Notes: a model not told the origin generated them from the sequence alone. Positions 27,716-38,416 are shown, counted from the stretch's first letter. The stretch: 64,000 bases of DNA from CAVSRC01 sp963782045 (GCA_963782045.1 CAWAIR010000006.1:613949-677948); one strand, 5' to 3'. Made by a program: numbers and translations.

Positions 27716-27860
27716 CTGCCGTCCTTCGCGTCCCGCCCATCCGATGGCGCTGCCGTGGGCTTCCGCCGGTTCATTCGGCCGGCGCAATGCGCCTGGCCTG
27801 CGGCCGCCAATGCCGCCAGCGGGATTTTGCCGCGTTTGCAATCGACCGAGGCGCATTGTA

Positions 27861-27884
27861 GTGTGCTAAATCGAAATAGCACAC
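27861..27884. promoter_or_regulatory. Candidate LacI operator upstream of fucI
   Basis: Perfect 8-base arms GTGTGCTA (27861-27868) and TAGCACAC (27877-27884) flank an 8-base AT-rich spacer. It lies 112 bases before the fucI start and 145 bases before the LacI start. No other feature stands out in the 281-base gap 27716-27996. Binding by the adjacent LacI protein is inferred. Confidence 0.55.
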
Positions 27885-27996
27885 ACCGCCCCGGCGTGAA
27901 ATGACAAATCAAGCGGGGCGGCTGGAGCGGTGAATCCAGGCGAAAACCGCCGGCCGTCACAGGGATGAGACGGGGCCAGGGAGGCAAAGTCGCAAG

Positions 27997-29757
27997 ATGA
28001 CCAGTTTGTTGCCACGGATCGGCGTGCGGCCGATCATCGATGGTCGCCGCAACGGCGTGCGCGAATCGCTGGAAGACCAGACAATGGCGATGGCGCGCCG
28101 CACCGCGGCGCTGCTCTCGGCCAAGCTGCGCCATCCGGGCGGCGAGGCGGTGGAGTGCGTCATCGCCGACACCACCATCGCCGGCATGGCGGAGGCCGCC
28201 GCCTGCGAGGCCAAGTTCGCCAGCGCCAATGTCGGCGCCACCGTCTCGGTGACGCCGTGCTGGTGCTACGGCAGCGAGACCATCGACATGGACCCGCTGC
28301 GGCCCAAAGCGATCTGGGGCTTCAACGGCACCGAGCGGCCGGGCGCGGTCTATCTCGCCGCGGCGCTGGCGGCGCACACGCAGAAGGGCCTCCCCGCCTT
28401 CTCGATCTACGGCCACGACGTGCAGGACGTCGGTGACACGACGCGTTCCCGCCGATGTCGAAGAGAAACTCCTGCGCTTCGGGCGCGCCGCGCTCGCCGT
28501 CGGCCACATGCGCGGCAAAGCTATCTCTCGGTCGGCAACGTCTCGATGGGCATCGCCGGCTCGATCGTCGACCACGCCTTCTTCGAGACTTAGCTCGGCA
28601 TGCGGGTCGAAGACGTCGACATGAGCGAGGTGCGGCGGCGGATCGACAACGGGATCTACGACAAGGCCGAGTTCGACCGCGCGCTGGCGTGGGCCGGCAA
28701 GCATTTCCGCGAAGGCATGGAGCGCAATCGCGCAAGCCGCGCTCGGCGCGACGAAAAGGACGGCGAATGGGAGACCCTCATCAAGATGGCGATCGGCGCG
28801 ACATGATGCTCGGCAATCCGAAGCTGGCCGAGGCCGGCTTGGGCGAGGAAGCGCTCGGCCACAACGCCATCGTCGGCGGCTTCCAGGGCCAGCGCCAGTG
28901 GACGGACCAGTACCCCAACGGCGACTTCGCCGAGGCGATGCTCAACTCCTCGTTCGACTGGAACGGCATTCGCGCAGCCGATCGTGCTGGCCACGGAAAA
29001 CGACTGCCTCAATGGCGCGACGATGTTGTTCGGCCACCTGTTGACCGGCACGGCGCAGATCTTCGCCGACGTGCGAACCTATTGGAGTCCGGACGCGGTC
29101 AAGCGCGTCACCGGCCACAAGCTCGAAGGGCGCGGCGGCGGAGGCATGCTGCATCTCATCAATTCGGGCGCCGCGGCGCTCGACGGCAGCCGCGGCCAGC
29201 GATGCCGCACGGCAAGCCGGCGATGAAGCCGCATTGGGAAATGCAGCGAAGCCGAGGCCGAGGCTGACTGCCGGCGACCGACTGGTGCCCTGCCGTCAAG
29301 GAATATTTCCGCGGCGGCGGCTCTCCACGCATTTCCTCACGCGCGGCGGCATGCCCGTCACCATGGCCGGCTCAACCTGATCAAGGGGCTGGGACCGGCG
29401 CTGCAACTCGCCGAGGGCTGGACGGTGGAATTGCCGGAAAAGGTGCACGAGATGCTGGAACGCGCACCGACCCACCTGGCCGACCACCTGGTTTGTGCCG
29501 CGCCTACCGGCAAGGGGCCGTTCCGCGACGTTTATACGCGTGATGGCGACGTGGGGCGCGAACCATTGTGCCCTAGCGCACGGCCATGTCGGCGGCCGAC
29601 TTCATCACGCTGGCGGCGATGCTGCGAATCCCGGTTGAGCATGCACAACATCGACCCGGCGGCGGTCTATCGCCCGAGCGCCTGGGCATCGTTCGGCATG
29701 GACGCCGAGGGCCAGGACTATCGCGCCTGCCAGACCTACGGACCGCTCTACGGATAA
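27997..29757 (+). pseudogene. fucI: L-fucose isomerase, about 15 frame breaks and one internal stop
   Basis: FucI converts L-fucose to L-fuculose. The span is 587 codons, close to the usual 591. Joined across frames the protein follows E. coli FucI closely: PRIGVRPIIDGRRNGVRESL, CWCYGSETIDMDP and GFQGQRQWTDQYPNGD. The metal-site regions are also present: ATENDCLNG (Glu), FADVRTYWSP (Asp) and GHVG (His). Breaks fall near 28443, 28519, 28795, 28975, 29200, 29244, 29265, 29321, 29362, 29463, 29477, 29507, 29537, 29573 and 29634, and codon 28591-28593 is TAG where Trp is expected. Protein conservation between breaks is very high, which would suit poor sequence quality as well as recent decay. The next gene is a sugar kinase. 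Confidence 0.85.
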
Positions 29758-29838
29758 GGGAGAGGACGACGGCGCAGCCGTGATCTGATTGTTTCACTGG
29801 GGGGATTGGCCGGCGAAGGGTTAGCCGGGTGTGCTGAG

Positions 29839-31244
29839 ATGACTGGACCTGCTCCCCGCGGGATCGCCGTCGTCGACATTGGCGCGACCAACAGCAGGGT
29901 CGTCCTCTTCGACGCGGCGTTGCACGAGGTCGACCGGCGCCGCACCGAGACGGTCCACCACGACGGTCCGCCCTACACGCACATCGATGCCGAGCGCACC
30001 GTCGCCTTCGCGGCGGAGGCAATCGGCGCCCTCGACCGGGTGCTGCCGGTCGACGTGATCGTGGTCAGCGCGTTCGGCTCGACGCTTGCCTGCCTCGACG
30101 CGGCCGGCGATCTCGCCTTGCCGGTGATCGACTATCTCGCCGAGCCGCCGGCCGCGGTCGCCGAAGGCTACGCCCGCATCGCCCCGCCCTTCGCCGAGAC
30201 CGTCTGCAACACCTGGCCGGCCGCCCTCTCCCTCGGCCGGCAGCTCTACTGGCTGGAGACCGACTATCCGCAGGCGTTCGCCCGGGTCGCCACGATCATG
30301 ACCTGGAGCCAGTACCTCGGCTTCTGTCTCGGCGGCCGGCCGAGCAGCGAGATCACCGCGCTCGGCGCCTTCAGCCAGCTTCTCGACGTGCGCAAGGGCG
30401 ATTTCTCCGCGCTGGCCAGGGAGCGCGGCTGGGCGCGGCGCTTCCGCCCCTGGCGCGCGCCTGGGACGACATCGGCGCGATCAAGCCCGCGCTTCGTCCG
30501 GCGGGCTTCCGCGGGCGCGGCCGCGTCCTCTGTGGCGTCCACGATTCGGACGCCAACTACCTGCGCTACCTCGCCGGCGGCTTCAGCGCGCTGGCGCTGC
30601 TGTCGACCGGCACCTTCATCATCGGGCTGGAGAATGAGGCGGACATCACCCGGCTCGATCCGGAGCGCAACACCTTCTCCTTCACCGACGTGTTCGGGCG
30701 GCCGATCGGCGGCTGCGGCTTCTTCGGCGGCGGCGAGTTCGACAAGCTGCTTGGCGGCGCGCCGCCAGCCGCAGCCTCCCTGGCGGACGTCGCGGCGCTC
30801 GTGGCGCGCGCGACCTTCGCCCTGCCGTCGTTCAGCGACACCGGCGGGCCGGTCGCCGGCAGCGGCAATCGCGGCCACATCGCGGGGCCGCCAGCGGCAA
30901 GCGCGGCCGAGCGCGCCTCGCTGGCGACGCTCTACACCGCGCTGATGGCCGCGGAGGCGCTCGACGCGGTCGGCTCGCGCTCGCCGATCGTGGTCGACGG
31001 ACCGTTCGCCCGCAACGACCTCTTCTGCGGACTGCTGGCGGCGCTGCGGCCGGGGCAGCCGGTGTCCGCCTCGCTGCTGCAGGAGGGCACGGCGGCGGGT
31101 GCAGCCGTGCTGGCGCTGATGAGCCCGGCGGGCGCGCCGCCGCGGCTGGAGATCGCGTTGAAGGCACAGGCGCCGGCGCACCTCGCGGACCTGCCGCGCT
31201 ATCACGCGACATGGCGGGCAAAGGCCGGGGCGGCGCGGACCTAG
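29839..31244 (+). pseudogene. FGGY family carbohydrate kinase (L-fuculokinase-like), one frameshift
   Basis: This sugar kinase has about 468 codons. The N-terminal phosphate loop is atypical (AVVDIGATNSRVVLFD, with Gly-Ala-Thr-Asn-Ser). Later come FCLGGRPSSEITALGAFSQ, VLCGVHDSDANYLRYLAGG, STGTFIIGLEN and the C-terminal VVDGPFARNDLFCGLLAAL. The frame changes once near 30436 (one base missing): before it reads ARERGWARR and after it LARAWDDIGAIKP. Position after fucI suggests phosphorylation of L-fuculose or a related ketose. The single break could be real or an error. Confidence 0.75.
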
Positions 31245-31288
31245 ACGAGGCGCCGGCTCCCACCGGCCAGTGGCGCCCCCTCACCCGC

Positions 31289-32113
31289 TCAATGCAGCGA
31301 CAGCGGACGCTCGATCAGCGCGTTCGAGAGCTCGCGCAGCCTGCGGCGCGCCTCGGCGTTGTAGCATTGCGCCGCTGCCGGCATGTCGACGCCGCCATTG
31401 ATGTAGTGCCCGGTCACGCCAGCGAAGCGCGGGTCCGTGGCGATCTCGAACAGGCGGCTGGCACCCTCATGGACGTCGGCGGCGGCGGTGTGCGCGTTCG
31501 GTTGCGCCGTGGCAGCGACGCTCGGGCAGACAGCATTGACGGTGACGCCCGCGGCCTTCAGTTCCTCGGCGAGGTCGATGGTGAACATCATCTCGGCGAC
31601 GGTGCTGCGCGAGGCGGCGGCGTGGGCCGAATAGCGCCGCTCGAGCATCACATCGGAGAAGTCGATGGGTTCCGGCTCGTCCGGCGCGACGTTGACGATG
31701 CGGGCGGGCGCGGCCGCCTTCACCTTGTCGAGGACCTGCCGCGTCAGCAGGTAGCTTGCCAGGTAGTTCACCGCGAAACGCACCTCGAGGCCGTCGGCGC
31801 TTTCCTCGCGCGCCGCGTCGTCGCGCCCGGCGCCGACGCCGACATTGTTGATGAGGAGGTCGATGTGATCGAAATGGGCGTTGAGGTCATCGGCGAAGCG
31901 GCGCACCTCGGCGAGGGAGGCGAGGTCGTATTTCATGAAATGGGCGAAGCCGCCGTGCTCGGCGATTTCCTCGACCACGGCCTCGCCGCGCATCTGGTCG
32001 CGTCCCTGGACCAGCACGACATAGCCGGCCTCGCCCAACAGATGGGCCACCGCCCGGCCCATGCCTTCGGTGGCCTCGGTGACGACGGCGACCTTGTAAT
32101 TCGTGGCGGACAT
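31289..32113 (-). CDS. Short-chain dehydrogenase/reductase-like protein lacking catalytic residues
   Basis: This 274-residue SDR-fold protein resembles retinol-dehydrogenase-like members through DLLINNVGVGAG, FAVNYLASYLLT and the MMFTIDLAEELKAAGVTVNAVCP tail. Every catalytic position is changed: the cofactor turn reads TEATEGMG with Glu13 for the first Gly, the catalytic Ser is Ala143 (RIVNVAPDE), the Tyr is Ala167 and the Lys is Thr171 (AAASRSTVAE). The codons are clear and the frame is intact, so it is probably a non-enzymatic SDR rather than a broken gene. ATG 32113 is preceded by AAGGGCG. It sits just downstream of the rhamnosidase in the same direction. Confidence 0.8.
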   Translation of the reverse strand: MSATNYKVAVVTEATEGMGRAVAHLLGEAGYVVLVQGRDQMRGEAVVEEIAEHGGFAHFMKYDLASLAEVRRFADDLNAHFDHIDLLINNVGVGAGRDDAAREESADGLEVRFAVNYLASYLLTRQVLDKVKAAAPARIVNVAPDEPEPIDFSDVMLERRYSAHAAASRSTVAEMMFTIDLAEELKAAGVTVNAVCPSVAATAQPNAHTAAADVHEGASRLFEIATDPRFAGVTGHYINGGVDMPAAAQCYNAEARRRLRELSNALIERPLSLH

Positions 32114-32199
32114 GTCTTCGCCCTTCGCGCTCTGTCGGGGGTCCTTGTCCGACAGCGGCAATCATGCGGCCGGAACCGGGCGAAGGGCTTTGGGCTAGG

Positions 32200-34937
32200 T
32201 CAAAAGCGGGCCGCTGCGGGCAACGCGATCGTGAAGTCGAAGGCGCCCGAGGAACAGGCGAAATCCACGGTTTCGCCCGACCCGGAGACGCCGGAGATGC
32301 CTGCCGCGTCGGCCAGCGGCACGCCGCCGGCGCGGACGCCATCGGCCGCCGCCGCGAGCGCCACGCGACCGGTGCAGTTCGGCGGAACGACGATGCGCCA
32401 CCGCACGTCCGGACCGGCGATCTGCCAGGCGCTCGAAATCCAGCCGACCTGCGCCTGGTATTCCGCCTTGCACCAGCCGATGCGGCTGTCGAACAGGGGC
32501 CGGAAGCGGATGCTGCGGAAGCCCGGCGCGGCCTCGTCATAGTCGATGCCGGCGACGCGGGCGAACAGCCACTCGCCGACCGAGCCGTAGGCGTAGTGGT
32601 TGAACGAGTTCATCTTCGGGCTCTGGAAGCCGTGCTCCGGGGTCCAGCCGTCCCAGCGTTCCCAGATGGTGGTGGCGCCGTGGCGGATCGAGAAGCCCCA
32701 CGACGGATAGGTGTCGTTGAGCAGCAGCCGGTAGGCGCGGTCGGTGGCGCCGATGTCGCTGAGCACCGGGCAGAGGTGGCGCACGCCGAGGAAGCCGGTC
32801 TGCAGGTGGCCGCCGGCCTCGTCGACCGTGCGGACGAGGTGGCGCGCGGCGGCGGTCCGGGCCTCGCCGGTGAGGGCGCCGAAATCGAGGGCGAGCAGGT
32901 AGGCGGTCTGGGTGTCGCCGGTGAGCCGCCCGTCGGGCGCGAGGAAGGCCGCGGCGAAGGCGTCGCGCTGGCGCCTGAGAAGGTCGGCGTAGCGCGCGGC
33001 ATCCTGCTGTCGGCCGAGGACAGCGGCGATGCGCGCCATCAGGTCGGTGATGTGGATCCAATAGGCGGTCGCCACCAACGCGCGGTCGGGCGCCGGCCCG
33101 ACGCTCAGCCAGTCGCCGTAGTTGTTGTGCACGGCGTTGCGGCGCACGAGATCGGGATTGTGCCGCTCGATATAGGCCATCCAGCCGCTCATCGCGGCGT
33201 AGTGGCGGGCAAGGATCGCGCGGTCGCCGTAGCGCAGGTAGATCGCCCAGGGGATGATGACGCCGGCATCGCCCCAGCCGGGGGCGCCGGGCTGGGCGGT
33301 CAGCCGATAGGGGTTGAGCGGCTTGGTCGGGGCGATGTCGGTGAAGGCGCCGTCGGCAAGCCGGCCGTCCTCGACGTCGACCATCCACTTGGTGAAGAAG
33401 GCGGCGACGTCCATGTTGAAGCCGGCGGTGCGCACGAACACCTGCGCATCGGCGGTCCAGCCCAGCCGCTCGTCGCGCTGCGGGCAGTCGGTCGGCACCG
33501 ACAGGAAGTTGCCGCGCTGGCTCCACAGGATGTTGCTGGCGAGCTGGTTGACCATGGCGTCGCCGCATTCGAACTGACCGGCGAGCGGCGTGTCGGAATG
33601 GAGCGCGACCGCGGTGACCGCGATCGCGCCGGGTCGATGTCGGCCGGCGCCGTCACCTCGACATAGCGGAAGCCGTGGAAGGTGAAGTGCGGCTCGAAGA
33701 CCTCGCGCCCGGTGCCCCCGGCGATGAAGGTGTCGGTGGCAACGGCGCTGCGCAGGTTGGCCGTATAGAGTTCGCCGTCGGCGTCGAGGATCTCGGCGTG
33801 GCGGAGCACGAAGCGGTCGCCCGGCCGTGCCGCGACTTCGAGGCGGACCCAGCCGGCGAGATTCTGCCCGGCATCGTAGATGAGCGCGCCCGAGCGGCTG
33901 CGGCCGAGGCAGGCGGCGGCGAAGCGCTCCTTGCGGCGGACGGGCTGGGCGCGCGCCGCTTCCAGCAGCGGCGGCCGCGGCTCGGGCACGAAGGCCTCGC
34001 ACGGCTGCCACGCCGAAGCGTCGAAGGCGGGCGTGTCCCAACCGGCGATGTCGAAGGCGGCGTCGTAGGTCTCGCCGATCAGGAAATCGCTGAAGACGAT
34101 CGGGCCGAGGCCGCAGGTCCATGACCCGTCGCTGACCAGCGTCTGGCGGGTGCCGTCGGCGTAATCGATGTGAAGCTGGCAGATGAAGGCCGGGCGGCCG
34201 CCATAGTGCATGCCGGCCTTCTTGCGATTGCCGCCGACGCGGCCGCTGTACCAGCCCTCGCCGAGGACGGCGCCGACGACGTTGACGCCGGAGACGAGGT
34301 GGTCGGTGACGTCGTGGAGCTGGTATTCGGCGCGCAGGTGGTAGTCGGTCCAGCCGGGGGCGAGGACAGCATCGCCAATCACGCGGCCGTTGAGATGAAG
34401 CTCGTAGACGCCGAGGGCGCTGGCATGGATCAGCGCCCGCCTGACCGGCTTGGCGACATCGAACGTCCGCCTCAGATAGTCGGCCGGCCGCGCCTGCCAC
34501 GGATTGTCGTAGGGGCTGTCGGCGGGCGGTTCGCGGCCGCTCGGCAGCACAAAATAGCGGGCGATCCACGATGCCTGCCAGTCGGACGGCTCCATGAGGC
34601 CGGTGTCGATGCTGGCCGGCTCGGCGAAGCCGGAGGCCCGGCCGGCCTCGTCCCACACCGCGACCGACCAGAAGAGCTGCATGTCCGAGCGAAGCGGCGC
34701 GCCGGCATAGGCGACGAGCAGGGTCTCGCCGGTCTCCACCCGGCCACTGTCCCAGAGCGCGCCGCGGCCGGCGGCGACCTCGGCCGGATCGGTGCCGACG
34801 ACCAGGCGATAGGCGCTCTGGCGCCGTCCACGGCCGTCGCCCGCCAGGCCCCAGCTCAAACGCGGCGCCGGCGTGTTCAGCCCACGCGGCGCGTCGAGGT
34901 GTTCGCATGTCAGGGCGACGGGGCGGAGAGGCGTCAT
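32200..34937 (-). pseudogene. GH78 alpha-L-rhamnosidase, one frameshift
   Basis: This large glycosidase of about 912 codons removes terminal alpha-L-rhamnose. An N-terminal fibronectin/carbohydrate-binding part (PRLSWGLAGDGRGRRQSAYRL) is followed by a beta-sandwich containing GVYELHLNGRVIGD and GYVLGEGWYSG-like sequence. The catalytic (alpha/alpha)6 barrel has the GH78 signature DCPQRDERLGWTADAQVF with its acidic residues, then PGWGDAGVIIPW and TIWERWDGW. The frame changes once near 33635, where CCCGGGCG appears shortened to CCCGGCG. No signal peptide is seen, so it would act inside the cell on imported rhamnosides. It starts at ATG 34937, 26 bases after the GntR gene. Confidence 0.85.
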
Positions 34938-34962
34938 GATGGCGGCGAACCGTCCGCTCCGG

Positions 34963-35643
34963 CTAGAGCGCCACGGCGCGGTCGCGGGCGTTGCGCATGT
35001 GCCGCTCGATGGCGGCGCAGGCGCGATCGTGGTCGCGCGACTGGATCGCTTCGATGATGTCGAGGTGGTCCTGGAAGGCTTCGGCCAGCACCAGCGGCGT
35101 CAGGCGGATGCGGTCGAGCTTGATCAGGCGAACGCGGATGGCGTTGACCGCATAGGCCTGGATCAGCAGTTCGTTGTCGGTCTCGGCGATCAAGCGATTG
35201 TGGAAATCGGTGTCGACATTCTGGGCCTCGTCGAGCAAGGCCGGCGTCATGTTGACCTTCGCCCGCGCCAGAATGTCGAGATGCACGGCCTTGAGCCGGG
35301 CAAGCACTTCGTCGGGCATCTTGTCGACCGCCGTCAGCGTCGCCTCGCGCTCGTAGGCGGTGCGCAACTGATAGGCGTCGCGGATCATGCGCAGATCGAC
35401 GGTGGTGATCTGGATGCCGCGCTGCGGCATGACCCGCAGCAGCAATTCGGTCTCCAGCCGCGGCAGCAGCTCGCGCAGCGCGCCGAGCGAGACGCCGAGC
35501 ATGGCGACCAGATCGCGCTGCGACAGGACCTGCCCCGGCCGCAGCCGGCCGGTGAGCAGCGCCTGCTGGAAGCGCTCATAGGCCGAATGCTTGACCGAAC
35601 GAGAGGCCGCCGGGGCGGGACCGCCTGCAACAATGGTCTGCAT
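34963..35643 (-). CDS. GntR family transcriptional regulator (FCD subfamily)
   Basis: This 226-residue regulator starts at ATG 35643 with GGGAGG before it. The winged helix reads YERFQQALLTGRLRPGQVLSQ and then DLVAMLGVSLGALRELLPRL. An FCD domain follows, with metal-site residues in DFHNRLIAETDNELL and HLDIIEAIQSRDHDRACAAIERHM. It lies between the DapA-like gene and the rhamnosidase, all in one direction, and probably controls this set. Near the TRAP operon start a short palindrome (36660-36672) could be one of its sites. Confidence 0.85.
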   Translation of the reverse strand: MQTIVAGGPAPAASRSVKHSAYERFQQALLTGRLRPGQVLSQRDLVAMLGVSLGALRELLPRLETELLLRVMPQRGIQITTVDLRMIRDAYQLRTAYEREATLTAVDKMPDEVLARLKAVHLDILARAKVNMTPALLDEAQNVDTDFHNRLIAETDNELLIQAYAVNAIRVRLIKLDRIRLTPLVLAEAFQDHLDIIEAIQSRDHDRACAAIERHMRNARDRAVAL

Positions 35644-35681
35644 CGCACCTCCCGCGAACTCGATCGCCTGGCGCCGTCCCG

Positions 35682-36657
35682 CTATCCTCTGCCGCGCCGG
35701 AAATCGAAGCCCGTTTCCGCGAACGCCTGCACTGCCGCGGCGCTCTCGGCGGGGTCCAGTTTGGTCAGCGGCGGTGCCATCCGCGCCCATTCCGGGTCGC
35801 CATAGGCGTGGGCGACCAGCGCCTTGACCACTGTCGGGCTGCCATAGGCCTCGACAATCTCGATGCGTTCGCTGGCCTTGTCAAACAAGGCGGCGCCCTC
35901 GGCATCGTTGCGGCTGCGGTAGGCCCGGCAAAGATCCCCGGCCACGATGTTGGGCATGCCGCCGATGAGCCCGGCGCCGCCCGCCGCCAGCAGATGGGGG
36001 AGGACGCGGTCGTCGCCGGTGAAGACGGCCATCTCAGGGAAGGTGGTGGCCAGCATCACGGCGTTGTCGCGGCTGCCGGTCGAATCCTTGGTGCCGGCGA
36101 TCCGCGATCCATGGCGGGCGATCAGGTCGCGGATGAGCTCGGGCGTATAGGTGATCCGGCTCATCGAGGGGATGTTGTAGAGGAGGATGTCGATCGGCAG
36201 CGCGCCGCCGGAACGTCTGGCAATGGCCTCGATGAAGCGGGCGACGCCCTCCTGCGGGGCATTGCCATAGTAGAACGGCGGCAAGACCAGGGCCGCGCGG
36301 CAGCCGAAACCGGCAATCGCGCCGACGAGGCGGGCGGCGTCGTCCATGGCGGAAGTCATCACGCCCGGGATGAGCCGATCCAGGGGCGTGCCCGATGCGG
36401 CCAGAGCGCGCAGCGCCGCCACCTTCTCGTCGGTCGAAAAGGACGCGCCTTCGCCGGTCGTCCCGAACGGCGACACGAAGCTGCAACCCGCCGCCAAGAA
36501 GCCGCGAGATGTGCGCCGAAAGCCGCGGCACGTCGATGGAGAAATCCTCCCTGACCGGGGTGAGGGAGGCGGCGACGATGCCGGCGAGATCGGCCGGCGC
36601 GGTGGCGGCGCCCGGCCGTTCCGGCGGCACGACGGTTGGCGACTGATGCTGCGACAT
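35682..36657 (-). pseudogene. Dihydrodipicolinate synthase/N-acetylneuraminate lyase family aldolase, one frameshift
   Basis: This Schiff-base class I aldolase of the DapA superfamily has about 325 codons. The first 50 residues (MSQHQSPTVVPPERPG, then DLAGIVAASLTPVREDFSID) are in one frame. After an extra base near 36500 the rest follows: FGTTGEGASFS with the Thr-Thr pair, the Tyr in LLYNIPSMSR, and the Schiff-base Lys in AGTKDSTGSRDN. Catabolic relatives act on 2-keto-3-deoxy sugar acids. Position between a rhamnosidase/GntR set and a divergent TRAP transporter fits such a role. The single extra base may be an error. Confidence 0.8.
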
Positions 36658-36659
36658 AT

Positions 36660-36672
36660 CTGATCCAATCAG
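36660..36672. promoter_or_regulatory. Short palindrome in the divergent DapA-like/TRAP promoter region
   Basis: CTGAT-CCA-ATCAG (36660-36672) is a perfect 5-base inverted repeat right at the DapA-like start and about 190 bases before dctP. A related ATATCAG lies at 36689-36695. It could be a GntR operator, but short palindromes of this size are common by chance. Confidence 0.25.
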
Positions 36673-36858
36673 TGATCGGCTTACCGCTCATATCAGTCTT
36701 TACAGGAAGCCGGTTCTACTGCAAAGTCCCAAACAGTCCGGTGAGGAGAGGACGCACTCCCAAGCTGGAGTGCAGCGGACTTCTTTTGGGGCGCCGGCTG
36801 CATCCAAAGTGGGCGCTCGTCCGGGTGAAACAGGGACAGAGTGAAGGGAGGAACTTCC

Positions 36859-37888
36859 ATGCGCCTAAAGCACATCGCGCTCGCGGTTCTGTCCGCGACA
36901 TTTCTGGCGGGGCTGGCCGTCAGCCCGTCAGCGGCGGCCGACAAGATACAGCTCAAGTTCACCACCGTCAGCGTGCCCACCGACTGGCACACCAAGGCGA
37001 TGAAGGTCTTCAAGGACACGCTCGACAATCTCGAGCCCGGGGTGTTCGACATCCAGCTCTACGATTCGGGCTCGCTGTTCGGCCAGGGCGCCGACCTCGA
37101 CGCGGTCCAGCGCGGCAACGCCGAAATGGCCTACGTCTCGTTCCAGCAGATCGCCGACGCCATTCCCGAATTCAGCCTGATGACGTCCGGCTACCTGTTC
37201 CAGAGCCCCGACCACTTCCGGGTGTTCTTCAACAGCGGTATCGGCCAGCAGTTCAAGCAGAAGGTCTCCGACGAGATGGGCATCCATCTCCTCGACATCT
37301 GCTATCTCGGCACCCGCGAGATCGACCTGAGAACCGTGCACGACGTCAAGACGCCAGCCGATCTCGCCGGCATCAAGCTGCGCATGCCCGGCTCGGACGC
37401 CTGGCTGTTCCTCGGCAAGGCGCTCGGCGTCAACCCCACCCCGCTGCCCTTCGGCGAGGTCTATCTGGGCCTGCAGACCGGCACGATCGACGGCGCAGGA
37501 CAACCCGCTGCCGACGGATTATGCAGCCAAGTTCTACGAGGTCACCAAGCAGATCATCATGACCGATCATCTGGTCGATGCCGTCATGCCGGTGGTCGGC
37601 AACCAGGTGTGGAGCAAGCTCACGGACGACGAGAAGGCCGACATGACGGCGGCGGCAACCGCGGCCTGCGACTACAACAATGCGGGGCGCATAGCCGACG
37701 AGCACCGGCTGCTCGACTTCTTCAGATCGAAGGGACTGACGATCACGATCCCCGACAAGGCGGCGTTCCGTGAGCACGTGCAACAGGCCTATCTGAAGTC
37801 CGACTTCGCGGCCAAATGGCCCAAGGGCTGGCTCGACAAGATCAACGCGATGGCGCCGCCCGAGGCGGTCCCGACACCGCTCAAGTAA
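36859..37888 (+). pseudogene. dctP: TRAP transporter substrate-binding protein DctP, one frameshift
   Basis: This is the periplasmic binding protein of a TRAP importer, about 343 codons. The signal peptide is MRLKHIALAVLSATFLAGLA, cleaved near SAA-ADK. Family motifs are DTLDNLEPGVFDIQLYDSGSLFGQG, GIHLLDICYLGTREI, and DLAGIKLRMPGSDAWL, where the Arg binds the ligand carboxylate. The frame shifts by one base near 37495, in TGTIDG before QDNPLPTDY; the rest continues KFYEVTKQIIMTDHLVD to the end. ATG 36859 is preceded by GGAGGAA. It is followed directly by dctQ and dctM. The ligand is probably a sugar acid or other carboxylate. Confidence 0.85.
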
Positions 37889-37896
37889 CCGGCGCC

Positions 37897-38403
37897 ATGG
37901 CCGAGGAGCAAGACATCCGCGCGCAGCCGCTGTGGCTGCGCGCGTTCCGGCTGGTGACGAGAGGCGTGGGCATCGCCTTCTTCCTGCTCGCCTTCATCGG
38001 CTTCATCCTCCAGGTCTTCTATCGCTACGTGTTGAACGACCCGCTCATATGGAGCGAGGAGTTCACCATGATCTGCTTCATGTGGGCGGTGTTCTGGGCG
38101 ACGGCCTTCCTCGTGCCGATCCGCGCCCACGTGTCCTTCGACATGGTCTACGACACGGCGCCACCGCGGGCGCGCAGGGTCATGGCGGTGTTCGCCATGG
38201 TGACGCTGATCGTGGCCTTCGTGGTGCTGATACCCTACACCTACGAATACATGCTCTTCCTGACGCGCAAGAAGAGCCCGGTGTTCCGCCTTCCCATGTG
38301 GACGATCTACAGCTCCTATCTCGTGTTCCTGGTCGCCTTCACCGGGCAGGCGCTCTGGCGGCTAAAGGCGCTGCTCGGCCGAGACTGGCAACGCGCCATC
38401 TAG
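37897..38403 (+). CDS. dctQ: TRAP transporter small permease (DctQ)
   Basis: This 168-residue membrane protein has four transmembrane helices and the DctQ signature QVFYRYVLNDPLIWSEEF, followed by ATAFLVPIRAHVSFDMVYD. It begins 8 bases after the dctP stop and ends 13 bases before dctM, in the usual P-Q-M order. It joins the large permease to form the sodium-driven membrane part. Confidence 0.9.
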   Translation: MAEEQDIRAQPLWLRAFRLVTRGVGIAFFLLAFIGFILQVFYRYVLNDPLIWSEEFTMICFMWAVFWATAFLVPIRAHVSFDMVYDTAPPRARRVMAVFAMVTLIVAFVVLIPYTYEYMLFLTRKKSPVFRLPMWTIYSSYLVFLVAFTGQALWRLKALLGRDWQRAI

Positions 38404-38416
38404 ACAGGGTCATCTG

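Noticed and set aside
27997..29757. Mobile element insertion as the cause of the fucI breaks
   Set aside because: No terminal repeats, target duplications or transposase sequence are present; the gene keeps its normal length.
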